Assembly (NCBI GenBank): GCA_034440575.1
Contig: JAOTOL010001646.1
Coordinates: 1,628,501-1,692,500, forward strand
DNA: 64,000 nucleotides
Direction of reading: 5' to 3'
Source of the DNA: Imbricaverruca yamaguchii
Lineage: Eukaryota > Arthropoda > Thecostraca > Neoverrucidae
Position 1 is the first letter of the stretch. Each line of letters starts with the position of its first letter. The position numbers and the translations under genes are program-made. The notes under the pieces are model-generated. The model did not search any database. It was not told the origin of the DNA and saw only the letters and a list, made by a program, of their open reading frames with translations. Below are positions 1 to 11,700 of the stretch, piece by piece.

Positions 1-97
1 GTCACTGCTCTTTGCCCGCGATCAGTCGGCGTGAGAGATTGGCCACGCTGCATGACTTAGCGGTCGATGTATCGTAAAGCCAATATGCAACCAACCA
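1..97 (+). mobile_element. SINE-A, 3' fragment cut by the window edge
   Basis: This stretch matches the 3' half of the SINE copies at 4268-4433, 27701-27866, 38160-38331 and 59984-60148. The shared words are 'cccgcgaycartcggcgtga', 'gacgctacatgact' and a tail of ACCAACC units. The tRNA-like head lies outside the window. Confidence 0.75.
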
Positions 98-2506
98 ACT
101 GATGCTGGAAATGCATTCGATAGCATTGCACTTTGTATCTAAAGTTAGTAATTTGTGAGCTATTTACCGACAAGTTTTCCGATACTTCAAGCCGGGAAGA
201 ATTTAGCTGTGGCTTAGGCTGTATAAAACAAGGTTGTACCAGCTATGAACTTGTGCATATACCAATAAAGAATCTTATGCTTGGGGCAATGGTCCTTGTG
301 ATGCTAGTATGCCGTAGCAAGGGATACATTGTATAATACTAGGGATTCGGTAATGGGAACCTTGGATGGTGCAGATACATGGGTTCTGCCACAGGGGGGA
401 TGGTGAAGATGCGTCCCCATAAATCGTCAAATTTGGGGAACATACACGCAATAATTGTCTGGCGTATGATCCAATATTTATGCATGAAATGCATATGTTG
501 TAGCTAAATGTGCGAGGAAACGTTCCTTCGTGTGCTGTCTTCCCTTCACTTTGTCGGATATGCCAGCAAAGGATGGCAATGTTGATCCTAAAAAAGTATG
601 TAGATCGATCGTCAAGGCTGCATCGCCAGGTTCGGACCTGTTTGAAAGGATTGCCGTCAACGCAGCCTTCGGTCAATCAGAGGAGCACGTTTTAGGCGTC
701 CGTTATGCTATCAAGCGTGACATCAAATTTCGATCTCTGATTAGCTAAAGCCCGCGTTGTCTGTGTTGACGGACACACTGCCAACTTGGCCCGAACACAG
801 TCCATGCTTTATGTGACTTGCGTAAACAGCCGTTTGCACCATGTTAACCAGGAACATCATCCCGTTAGCCGTCATAGGTCAGTCAGTCTCCAGTGTCGTC
901 ACAATCTACTGGTTTCCAGAGTATCATTAATCTGCTCTCCTCGAAGCGTGATTGGTCAGTTCTTCTAGACAGGTATGACGCAGTACATGTTCTGGCGCTG
1001 GTCTGCAGCGTCCAAAGGTTGCTTGCTTCTGCCCGACCTGGAGTGTTACCAGTGAAAGATACATGAGCATGCCGATAAGTTTTTCGAAGTTCAAGGATAG
1101 GGCTACACGCTGCCGTTAACTGTAGCTCTCAATATGGCACAGAACGAATGCTAGATGAAGGGTGAACTTTTCCGATCAGTACGTTTTCCGGTGAATGCCG
1201 GTGGTGTCACAACGGAGATGTCCTAATGAACATACCCTACGTTTCACTGGTCGCCTCGGCGTATTAACGCTTTCACACGATTACCCGCAAATTGTAATTT
1301 TGCACACAGAAGCACGCGCAGTGTTGCATGAAGTCCGGAAGATCCGAAGCTTCACATACGGAGTTTCTTCCATCAGATGGTATTCGTGTTCTTGAATGCT
1401 ACCAACCAAACGCCAGAAACATGTGGCACGGAGACTCGCGAAGGCAAATCGCCGGCACTTGAGAATGCATCATGTCGAATTGAATCAGTATTTTCCTTAA
1501 CCCCTTTTCTTGTTCGCTGGATAATGATTTATCTCTGTGTCCACTCAGCTTCATATGCATTGAAACATTGCCTATCACTTTGTAATGCTTTTGTGGCAGT
1601 GGCATTAAAACGTAACTGGTTGAATTGTAATCTTTTTAGCTACTTCAGTTTTTTTCCATTGGCAATGGGAGCAAATCGGTGGAAGTTGTCATTTCAGTTG
1701 CGGCCTCGTTTATCTGATGTGATTTTTCTGATGTCTACTCGGCTTTATACGCATTAAAATATTGCCCGCCACATGCTACTGGTTTTGTAGGTGTAATGTT
1801 GGTACTTAACTGACCAAATCGTGTTTTTTCATAGTTTAGCTCTATTTGATGGCAAACGCATCTGTTCATTAACATCTTGTATTGCAATTTAGATTCCAAT
1901 GCTTTTTTCTTTCTTTTTTGTTTGCATTGGCCTGTACAAGGATTCGAGCAAAGAGATTACCTGATATATTCAAACTTGTATTTCCTGGATTGTCTAGTGT
2001 AAATACATGGTAAATTAGTAAAAATTACAAGACACAAGCGTAGATGGATACCTCTCAAGATTGCAGGGGAAGGGTGAAACAGTAAGGACTGTCCTTTCAT
2101 GGGGGAACAACATCCGACCTAGGATGAAAAAAAGACATCGGTTTTTGGAGTTCTCTCAGCCCATCCTATTGATTCAATTGCATTTAAGATGATTTTTCTC
2201 GTCTAGTAAAATTCCCCAGGGATGGTTCAATGAGAGTCCAACGAACCCAGGGAGAGTCCTGGCCACCTCGCCGGGATATACACTCCTGCTGGGAATCTGG
2301 TGTAATTTTGGTATCCAATGATGTCAGAATCAGTGGAATGCTCTGGCCAGCTCCCACTCTCGTTCACCATGTGTGCAAAAAGTAAATTGAGTTCACTTTT
2401 TTAATATACGGACTATTTTTCGCCTGAGTCTCAGGCAGGTTTTTCAGATCGCCTTTGCTATCCCCCTAATCAGAATGACGTGGCAGAACCCCTGGGTGGA
2501 TGACCC
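98..2506. other. No gene recognised; AT-rich non-coding DNA
   Basis: Only short, overlapping open frames occur here, without a recognisable domain or codon bias like that of the exons further right. It is either intergenic or an intron of the NHS-like gene, whose 5' exons I could not find. Confidence 0.5.
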
Positions 2507-2985
2507 ATGTCCCCTCCTGCCCCTACGTCTAAGGACAGCGACAAACCTCCAATCCTGATCTCACCAACAACACAAAAAGGAACTCAGCCGGGTGTGGCGT
2601 ATTTGCAGAGCCGTCCTGACGAGCGCAGATCAGATAAGCGCGCCACACAAATGGGCGCCGTGCAGGTGACTGCACGTTCCTCGGATCCGCGCGCGCCGCC
2701 GCCCGTCGTGCTGCTCTGCAGCGGCGGGCTCGCCGGTGCGCCGCTCACGTCTGTCGATAAGCCGCCACTAAATTACGGCGTGGTCACGACCGCCGGCCGG
2801 GCGGCCAGCCGCTGACCGGCCGGAGACGCTCTCAGCTGGGCAGCCAGCAGCGGCTCGTCGACGGCTACCGTAAACAGTGTTCTTTTTTTCGGGCGGCGTG
2901 CGCCGGTACCTGTCGGCTCGCACTCGCCGTCGACGGCTGTTCTTCGACTGTGTGTGTGCGTGTGTGTGTGCGTACGATACACAGC
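2507..2985 (+). other. GC-rich CpG-dense block with an unassigned 102-codon frame
   Basis: Composition changes sharply at about 2640 to GC- and CpG-rich DNA. A + strand frame runs 2507-2815 (102 codons, rich in P, R and S) but resembles no family I know. CpG density suggests either a promoter region or an unrecognised exon of the NHS-like gene. Conserved N-terminal NHS sequence is not visible in it. Confidence 0.25.
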
Positions 2986-2989
2986 GGGT

Positions 2990-3640
2990 GTGCGGAGCGG
3001 GTGTGTATACCGCCCCGGTGTGGGCCGCCCCTCGGTGTCGGCGCGTGCGCGGAGCTGGTGGGCGGCCCCCGCCGTCTCAGGTGGATGGTGTGACGCAGCG
3101 TGTATATACCGTCCCGGTATCAGCGCGTGCGCGGAGCTGGTGGGCGGCCCCCGCCGTCTCAGGTGGATGGTGTGACGCAGCCCGTGTGTGTACCGCCTCG
3201 GTATCGGCGCGTGCGCGGAGCTGGTGGGCGGCCCCCGCCGTCTCAGGTGGATGGTGTGACGCAGCCCGTGTGTGTACCGCCCCGGTGTCGGCCGCCCCTC
3301 GGTATCGGCGCGTGCGCGGAGGGGCGGCCCGCCGTGGTGGGGTGTGCGCCCCGTGTGTACCGCCGGCCGCCCCTCGGTGTCGGCGCGTGCGCCGAGCTGG
3401 TGGCGGCCCCCGCCGTCTCAGGTGGATGGTGTGACGCAGCCCGTGTGTGTACCGCCTCGGTGTCGGCGCGTGCGCGGAGCTGGTGGGCGGCCCCCGCCGT
3501 CTCAGGTGGATGGTGTGACGCAGCCCGTGTGTGTACCGCCCCGGTATTGGCCGCCCCTCGGTATCGGCGCGTGCGCGGAGCGGGTGGCGGCCGCCGCCGT
3601 CTCAGGTGGAGGTGTGACGCAGCCCGTGTGTGTGTGTGAC
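2990..3640 (+). repeat. Minisatellite, about 82-100 bp unit
   Basis: The landmark 'ctcaggtggatggtgtgac' recurs with its ...cag| point at about 3080, 3162, 3246, 3421, 3505 and 3605. Most spacings are 82-84 bp; one gap holds a degenerate double unit. Because 84 is a multiple of 3, every frame stays open for long stretches. The overlapping reading frames here are repeat artefacts. Confidence 0.9.
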
Positions 3641-4253
3641 CTACAGCGGAGCGGCGGCGTCGGCGGCAGGTCGCCAGATCAGCACCGACACGCGCCACAC
3701 GCAGACGGACGTCGAGGCCGACACCGCGGCTCGGCCACCGCCGGTGAGTCGGAACCGATGCTGGCGAGGCTCAGACCTCGTGCCCTGTGTCGCCAGGACC
3801 GGCACGCCGGCACACCTGGCGCTGCCGTGACCTGACCTGCACCCCCTGTCGATGATGAGGTTGGGGCGACAGTCGATATCAGTGTCACTCTGCTTGCTGC
3901 TGACGACGTGCCCTAAGGCTACGAGTGGAAGGCTACGAGTGGCTTCACGTGGGCTGCTATGCATTATTGTGCCCTTAAATTCTGGACGTATTATTGGAAT
4001 GGACGAAAGCAGGGGTGTGGTTTGTCAATGTTGTTTGTACCCATGTGTGTGCCATTTTGATCCAGCGCACATCCTTATATATGGTCCAGCGGTTAAGCCC
4101 ACACCTCTCCTTCACTTTGGTCGGATGGAAGCTTGTGGGTGCCTGGACACCCACAAAAAATGAGCAGCCTTATCCGTGAGACGAAGCACCTAACTGGATG
4201 CCCGCCCACGCGCGCCAGTCACCCGGCCTGGCGCCACTGTTGTACCAGCTATC
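3641..4253. other. No gene recognised
   Basis: Single-copy-looking DNA between the minisatellite and a SINE. A 15-bp direct duplication (ggctacgagtgg words) lies near 3915-3945. Nothing else can be supported. Confidence 0.4.
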
Positions 4254-4267
4254 TCGCTAATGCATAG

Positions 4268-4433
4268 GGGGATGAGTAGCCTAGGGGTAAGTTGCCCGTC
4301 TCACAATCGAGAGGTTGTGGGTTCGAGTCTCACCTGTCGCTACTCTTCGCCCGCGACCAATCGGCGTGAAAGATTGGCGACGCTACATGACTCAACGGTC
4401 GATGCGTCGTGAAACCAATAACCAACCAACCAA
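4268..4433 (+). mobile_element. SINE-A, full-length tRNA-derived retroposon
   Basis: A 166-bp insertion lies between perfect 14-bp target-site duplications TCGCTAATGCATAG at 4254-4267 and 4434-4447. It carries a pol III A box (TAGCCTAGGGG, 4277-4287) and B box (GGTTCGAGTCT, 4320-4330), a tRNA-unrelated body and an ACCAACC tail. The 3' end folds: GCGACGC pairs with GCGTCGT around an inner GAC/GTC stem. Perfect duplications suggest a young insertion. Confidence 0.93.
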
Positions 4434-4447
4434 TCGCTAATGCATAG

Positions 4448-6239
4448 CCGTTGATGCCGTGACCTCGCCACACCAACCACCGCCGTTGGCCAGCTGTGGA
4501 ACGTTTCCTCATATATCGGGCATCGAATCCAAGTTCAACGCCGGCTGTTACAGTGTACCCTGCGCTCAATATTGGAGCCGCGTGACAGCCTGGGAGCGTG
4601 TGGGAACCGTATATCCGCCATGTTCGTGCTTACTCGACCAAAGCTGGCTGATTAACGTGCAGAGAACGTCCTAGCGTTCCGCTCGATGGGTTCGGCGCCA
4701 CACAATGTCTAAAAGCCGCCAGCCCCGAAGCTCACGGTTGATCTAGGTTAAGCCACCTAAGTTTAGCCGGGCTTAGAGTTGGGCCAGGGTGGCTGAAGTT
4801 TGGCACTTCGCGTCTCCAGCCTCAACCCCTAATCCAGTGATCGCGAAATTGTACGAGCAGGCTCACATGATCCTGAGGAGCAGTCCAAATATCTTCTCAG
4901 TTCAGTTTCAGGTTGAAACAAAAATGCTGTTTTTCTACGAAATATGAGAAGCAATTGTAAGGAATCTTACGTAACTTGCATTTGAATTTATAGCACAGGT
5001 GTAGTTGTGTGTAGTCCCTGAAAGCACTGCAAAGAACTGGAATTGAAGAAAATTAAAGTTGGTTTTATTTGGTAAAGTATGGATGTCTAAGAGAATGATT
5101 GTGGCATACATAATAATAATAAGCAGAATATTTGTATCAAGATGTATATATTCCTGTTACGGGTCGTTTCGCATTTCCAGACGGGAACATGCTGCTGGGA
5201 AGTTTCGTACGGAACCTGATGGCCAGTGATGGTTTATCCTATGTGTCGTGGATGGCAAGACAGGCTACCGGGTATGGTAGGACGAGCCATAGTGGGAAGG
5301 TGGGGGTCCACGAGCAGTGGCGACGCCAAGCGGCAAAACCACGAACTAACCTGGAGGTCAGAATGCAATGAGGGCCATGGGGGAAAACCACGTTAAGCAC
5401 AATATCACATGAAATATTTGGGGTAGCGCAGAACTAATGCCAGATTTGGAAATGGCTCTACGAGACTCACCATATTAGCGTGGGAAAAAATATATGCAGG
5501 GAATACTGCAATAACGCGTGCATGATCTAACGCATGATTTGACTGGCGGGCCGCGGCAACGTTCAAGCGCGTGCCGCTACTGGCTGACGTTTCGGTGGTA
5601 GGCGGATCCTATTTTGACCGCAGAACCGCAGCGACCGCAGCTTCCATGAACCGTGAGCATAGGTTTATTTTAGGAAATAAATGCGTTGTTATGTGTTTAG
5701 GTAAAATTATATGTTGAGGTTCCTACATTTTTTCAAACTTCAATTTATTGTAATTGTCCGCTGAATATACTTCAAGAGCACAACAGACTGAATGTGTTCA
5801 CACGATTCCTGTTTTTTCATATTGCTCTTTTTTTAAGCAAATGATGCTAGCGTTAGCATTCGATGTCCAATCACTAGCTGTCTCCAGTTCTTGGTTTGAA
5901 GGTGAGGCTAAGGTTATGCCAGCGTCTGGCGGACCACGATGGGAGTGTGGGGTGGACCACGGTCTCGTCATTAAAGGCGTCGAAACCGATCCGCACCATC
6001 CGCCGAAATTGGTTGTGTGTTGTAGAAATTGGGCTCTTCTGCGGAACATATTGTAAGCACCTTCCACTTAGATGTACTATGCAGAGTCATTGAAGGAGCG
6101 TGTTACACGATGTGCGACGGCTCTCTCTGTGTTGCGTATTTCCCGGCTAGTCTGTGCCACACATAGCCGTTCAGCGTGGTGTATTACATCCCATTGTGAT
6201 TGGGCTGGCCGAACCCCCGGCTCCAGGGCACGCAGGCCA
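4448..6239. other. No gene recognised
   Basis: No exon-like open frame with recognisable product. A short stretch at about 4737-4810 is rich in GGCTTA/TTAGCC words resembling the tandem repeat at 15050-15230. Confidence 0.4.
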
Positions 6240-6412
6240 CATGACAACGAAACCATGTGACCTTTGGGTAGCGGGCCTTGGCTACATGACAACGTAACCA
6301 TGTGACCCGTGGGTAGCCGGCCTTGGCTACATGACAACGTAACCATGTGACCCGTGGGTAGCCGACCCAGACCACATGACAACGTAATCATGTAGCCTGT
6401 GGGTAGCCAGCT
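6240..6412 (+). repeat. 45-bp tandem repeat, four copies
   Basis: Units start at 6240, 6285, 6330 and 6375 and read catgacaacgtaaccatgtg followed by a gggtagccggccttggcta-like half. 45 bp is a multiple of 3, which explains the repetitive frame on the - strand. Confidence 0.9.
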
Positions 6413-6418
6413 CAATGC

Positions 6419-7218
6419 TGCCTTAACGTCCTTGGAACAAATAATACTAGTAACTTATACAAAATATTGGGATGAAGGTTGTAAAAAGCACAACTTGAAG
6501 CAAGTTTACTTTTGGGCGCGGCAACTATAACTTGAACTGTTGAACAATAGTTATTGAGATTGCAAGAACGTCACGATTGGGTCAGATCGTGTCGCCCATA
6601 CGGACCTTTTTTCGTACACTCATGTGAAGGGAATCTCTGGTTTGGCCCTCGGTCGTTAAAGTGACGACGTCAGAGATGACGAGTGATGACAGAGATGACG
6701 ACAGCGATGACGACAGAGATGACGACAGCGGCAGCACGGGTCACAGCTGGACGGCAAGCCGGGCCGCGATTTAGTGAGAGCGGCAGGCAGCCAAGGTCAC
6801 CTCCCGGGGGTGGTGTGACGTGTTTATGTGATGAGAATGTCGCCCTGTGTACAGGATGCCGGGATCCCGGCCGACTATGCACCGTTCCGTCGTTGTTATT
6901 CATGAGGTGTAGTTGTTGGAGGCCCGTTCTGTTCAATGTTGCATCCCAAAGCCGGGGATGTGTCGCAGACGTGCTTTGCATTTGTATTGCGACATTAATG
7001 CTATGCATGTGTGAATATGTATATACGATACAAAGCCGCTTCGTTGCGGCCTCTTGCTCATTATGCCACTATGATGTATCTGTTTGAAACCGGAACTGCC
7101 CGCAGACAGTTTCAGTTATTGGACTCCGCCTGAAGGCTTTGGCCGTATTTGCTCAACGTCGAAATGGTGACCATAGTCATTAATAATCGGCTGAAACTAA
7201 TTCAAGACTTATTTCCAG
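6419..7218 (+). other. Probable intron upstream of the NHS-like exon
   Basis: Contains a short gatgacgacag-type repeat at 6665-6732 and ends in a pyrimidine-rich acceptor ('acttatttccag') at 7218. No exon can be recognised in it. Confidence 0.45.
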
Positions 7219-8763
7219 GGCGATTCTTTCTCGTCGCGCACCCTGATGGCGGACATTGAGCGGCACATGCGCGACGGTGGCGCCGCTCTCGGCCAGCTGC
7301 CGAAGCTGGTGGTGCCGCACTCGTTCGACCCGGCGGCGAGCGAGCCGGTGTACCAGCTGGTGGCGGCCGTCGGCGACGACCTGAGCGGGCCGACCGACGT
7401 GCGGCGACGCGCCGGCGCCGGCTCGGAGGGCTCGTGCTCGTCCGGCCTCGGCAGCGGCGGCAGCAACCGCACCAGCGCCGACTCCGAGCGGGTCGTGTCG
7501 CCGGCCGACTCCGGCACGGCGCCGTCGCCGCTGGACGAGGCGCCGCGCCGCCGACTGGCCGCCTCGCCGGCCGACTCGGGCCTGTCGGACGGCGAGCGGC
7601 GCCTCGACGAGGCGAGCCTCGCCAGCGACGAGACGGTGACGCCCGAGCTGGCCGACGACGGCGACGCCAGCTCGGCCTTCTCGTGCGACGCCGAGGGCTA
7701 CTACACGTCGTTCCACTGCGACAGCGGGCTGCGGCCCGCCTGCGAGCCGGCGCTCGCGCGTCGCGCCGCCAGCGACTCGGAGGACTCCACCTGCGGCTCG
7801 GAGCGGCCGGCCGCGCTGCGCCGCCGGCCGGCGCCGCCGCCGCGCGCCAGCTCGCTCGACGGCAACCGCGAGAGCATCGTCACCGTCATCCACGTGGAGG
7901 TCGGCGCGTCGGACGGCTCGCGGCGCGGCTCGCCGGCCGGCAGCGAGCCTGCCGCCGGCTCGTCGGCGGGCAGCGAGTCGCGCGGCTCGGACAGCGAGCC
8001 GGACGGGTCAGAGCAGGGCAGGCGGTTCCGGTGCAAGACGGCGCTGACGAGCGGCCGCATCCCGTCGCTGTGCGCCATCACGCCGCCCGCCAGCGACGAC
8101 GGCCAGCCGTGGCAGCCGGCCGACACCTGCTCGGACCGTGCCGACACGGGCTCGGACCGCGCCGACACGGGCTCGGACCGCGCCGACACGGGCTCGGACC
8201 GCGCCGACACGGGCTCGGACCGCGCCGACACGGGCTCGGACCGCGCCGACACGGGCTCGGACCGCGCCGACACGGGCTCGGACCGCGCCGACACGGGCTG
8301 AGCTCGGACCGCGCCGACACGGGCTCGGACCGCGCCGACACGGGCTCGGACCGTGCCGACACGGGCTCGGACCGCGCCGACACGGGCTCGGACCGCGCCG
8401 ACACGGGCTCGGACCGCGGCGAGACCGCCGCCGGCCCTGGGCGAGAGTGGACGCCGCCGTCGGACGACGGCGGGTGCCGTGGCCGAGCCGGCGGTGATGG
8501 CCACGCGGTGTCTGACTGGAGACGGGGCTCGGCAGAGGAGAGGGCCGCCGCCCGTCCGGACCGGGCCGATGGCGACGGCTACGCGGTCCCCGGCTGGGGA
8601 CGAGGCCGAGCAGAAGAGAGACGAGCGCCGCCGACGGTCGTTAAGGATGTAGACGGTCGGCTGACATCGCACTTGACCCAGTGCGTGGTGGTGGGACAAG
8701 ATACGCACCCTTCGACGTCGTGGATGGAGCCGGGGATATCGGCGTACGGGTCCAGGATGCATG
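7219..8763 (+). CDS. NHS-like gene, penultimate coding exon with internal frameshift
   Basis: Starts in phase 0 after the acceptor at 7218; the first residues are [18 protein letters not shown]. Conserved blocks lie at about 7680-7740 (YYTSFH) and 8050-8090 ([11 protein letters not shown]). SDRADTG repeats follow (8126-8425). Inside them, 'ggctgagctcgg' replaces 'ggctcgg': five extra bases create TGA at 8299-8301 and move the repeat register to another frame. That second frame continues SDRADTG and stays open to the donor at 8763 in the phase the next exon needs. This argues for an indel (allele, assembly error or recent mutation) in one real exon rather than a true end. The next frame-0 stop is at 8826-8828. 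Confidence 0.6.
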
Positions 8764-11700
8764 GTGAGGCAAAAGCTATTCACGTGCTGAATGGTTTCTG
8801 TATGCTCTTATCATTTGTGTCTTCTTGAGCACGTGCAATTACTACATGCCAATAAATTTCGTAAAAATCTACTTTCTGAAAATAGGACTTCCTGTGCAAT
8901 TACACCAACATTATTTAAGTGGTAGCTCGGTGTTCTTCAGGCCTCAGTCATTACGCTGGCATGTCAGTATAGAAGTACAATGCATCTTAATCGGGCTTAA
9001 GTTCATTCCACATATGCCGACGACATACCGTTCGTGACATCAGAAAGTCATTAATGTAATTGTGGTGCGTAATGTAAGCAAGTTCTCTACGTCGTGAGTG
9101 TCATAGTGTCATTGACGAGGAAAGGAACGAAGCTTGTACATTGTGATAGAAATCGTAATTTATAGCTCATTTATATTTGTCTGACTACTTTTCCGTCACG
9201 TACCTATGGCCTTCCTACTGCTAGTTAGCATATGCAATGGTCACGTCATGCATCTGTCTTCATCCATGTGTTTCATTCCTCCATGAGTATTCATTGCATA
9301 TATAAGACGCCTACATTACTGGGCTGCACAGGGCATAATATGTGATAACTCACAAATCATTGCCTGATTTCACTTGTTCTGCATCTTCTGATTGGTTGTT
9401 CCGCAATTGCTGCATCTCTGTCTGGTGTCCATTACACTGACTCACTGCCTATCTCTCCGCCCCGTCTATCTAATCTGTCTCTCCACAGATTTGGACCCGC
9501 GCCACACCGATCCGAGTAGAGTCTTCTACGACGGTGACGTCACTCAGCTCCCGCCGACGCCTCCGCCGGCGGTGTTCCCTCCAGACCACCGGCCTGGTGC
9601 GTCCGCAGTGGAGCCGACGGGCCACCAGTGGGCGCCGTCCGCCTACCCGCCGACCATGACACGTGACACCAGCCCGGTGGGGCGGCTGCCTCCCCGCGGC
9701 GGACCGCCGGGCCTGGCCAGCCTCGCCAGCCTGCCCGGCCGGCCGGTGAGCGGCCTCTCGTGCCACTCGTCGGCCCGCTCGCTGCCGTCGACGTCGGCCG
9801 CGGCGCGGGCCGGCTCGCCCGAGCGGCGCGCCTCCGACTCGGCGTCGCCCGGCTCGCGGCGAGCCGACGCGGCGGCGGCCGGCTCGCCGTGGCCGGCCGC
9901 CTCGCCGGCGTCGGTGCGCGCGCTCTCGGCGTGCGGCGACTCGCCGGCCGGCTCGCCGACGCTGCCGCGCGCCGGCTCGCTGGACCGCCGCTCGATCCTG
10001 CGCTACACGAGCCGGCTGTACTCGAGTCTGCGCCAGCTGCGCGGCCGGCGCGCCTCGGCCGCTCCTGCCGAGTCCGGCCGGCCGGACGGAGCCCACGGCC
10101 AGAGCGCCAGCGAGCTCGGCCGGCAGCGGCGTCGGCAGGAGGCCGGCCCCGACGCCGGGCAGTTGGCGTGTCGACAGGCCGACTCCCGCCCGGACTGTCC
10201 ACAGTGTGCGTGCGATTCCAAGGCGCCGGAGCAGCGGCAGCTCCGGCAGCGGGATAATTATCAACATAATATGGTGAACACCAGACAGCACGGGGGCCAC
10301 CAACACAGCCCAGCGTCGTTGCAACGAACGCTCGCCGAACCTGGACAGTCGCCACACCGGCAGGTGTACCGCATGCCGTGTAACCAGCAGCCAGCCGACC
10401 CCAGTCAGTCCGAATACCGACAGCCAGTCTGCGAGCCCCACGGGCAGCTGACTCCAGGTCCAAGGCGAGTGCACCAGCAGTACGCCGCGGGACCCCGGCA
10501 GCGTGAGACGCGGCCGCAGCTCCCGGCGGCGTCCGGCTGGCAGACGGAGGGACACTACCAGAGTCCGCGGCCGCTGCCGGGGCGACACTCTGGCGAACCT
10601 AGGTCAGCGGCGCAGCAGCAGGTGTGGCCGGACAGTCCGCGGCCACCGCGGCAGGACTGCCCTGACCAGCCGGCGGCCGGGGCACGGCACAGCCTCAGCC
10701 GTCACCTGCAGCTGCTGTCCCGCGGCCGTCCGCCGTCACAGCAGCGGGCCCCAGCACAGCAGCTCTCGTCACAGCAGCAGTCGTCGGCAGGCGGCGGGGC
10801 GAGGAAGCTGACACCGGCGGCCGGCGCTATCGCCACCCCACCGCTGCCTGACCGCCCGACCGGCCGGTCGGCTCGTCATCAGCCGGCCGACCCGCCGCCC
10901 ACCGACGCCAAGTCGACCAAGTCGACCAAGGCGCACTCCCCGTTCAGTTTCGGCAGGTACAGTATGCGCCTGCGCGGCCCGACTCCGGCGGCACACAGGC
11001 GGCTGGCGGAGGCGGAGGCGGAGGCGGAGTCGTGTCAGGCGAGCGAGCGGACCGGCAACAGCGAGAACGAGCGGCGGCCAGCTATGGATGGTGATCGCTC
11101 GACCGGACAGGGCACACCCAGCTTGGATGAGCAGAAGCTGAAGCGGCTGAAGAAGAAATGGTTCTGGACGCTGCCTCGCAAGCACAGACGAGATAAAAAG
11201 AACGCGAAGCCAGAGGACAGTTCGGACGACGACGGCGGTTTCCGAAGTGCTAACCGCAGCGGTGGTGGCGGCGACGCGACCAACTCGAGCTTCGTTCGCT
11301 ACGAGTCGCCCGACTCGGTGTCGTCGGGCGTGTCGTCGCGCGCCTCCACGCCGCTGACGGACGCGTCGCTCTCGTCCTCCTACTTCGAAATGGAGCAGTA
11401 CTTCCCGGGCTCGCCCAGCAGCAGTCAGAGCAGCGCGCGGCCGGCGTCCACCCCGTCCGGCGGCAGCGAGCACAGCAGTCGCGGCGAGCCGACCCTGTCG
11501 CTGTGCGCGCCGCGGCCGCCCAACTTCTCCAGCGGCGAGTACAGCCCGCCGGACGCCGCCCGTGGCGCCACCTCGCGGGACTGTCGGTCGGAACCACGCC
11601 CGCCCGGCCAGCCGCCGCGCGCACACCCGGGCGTCCAGCATCGGCCAGCGCAAGACGCCGAGCGGCAGATCTACGGCAGCCCGACGGTGTTCGCGCGGCC

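Noticed and set aside
2877..3835. Overlapping 150-190-codon frames
   Set aside because: Products of an 84-bp tandem repeat open in all frames.
4268..4433. Stand-alone tRNA genes at the A/B-box sites
   Set aside because: The head lacks a foldable acceptor stem, and the unit continues into a SINE body and tail with target duplications.
7180..7893. 237-codon frame on the - strand opposite the NHS-like exon
   Set aside because: Shadow frame of extreme GC-rich coding DNA; the + strand has the conserved motifs and splice sites.
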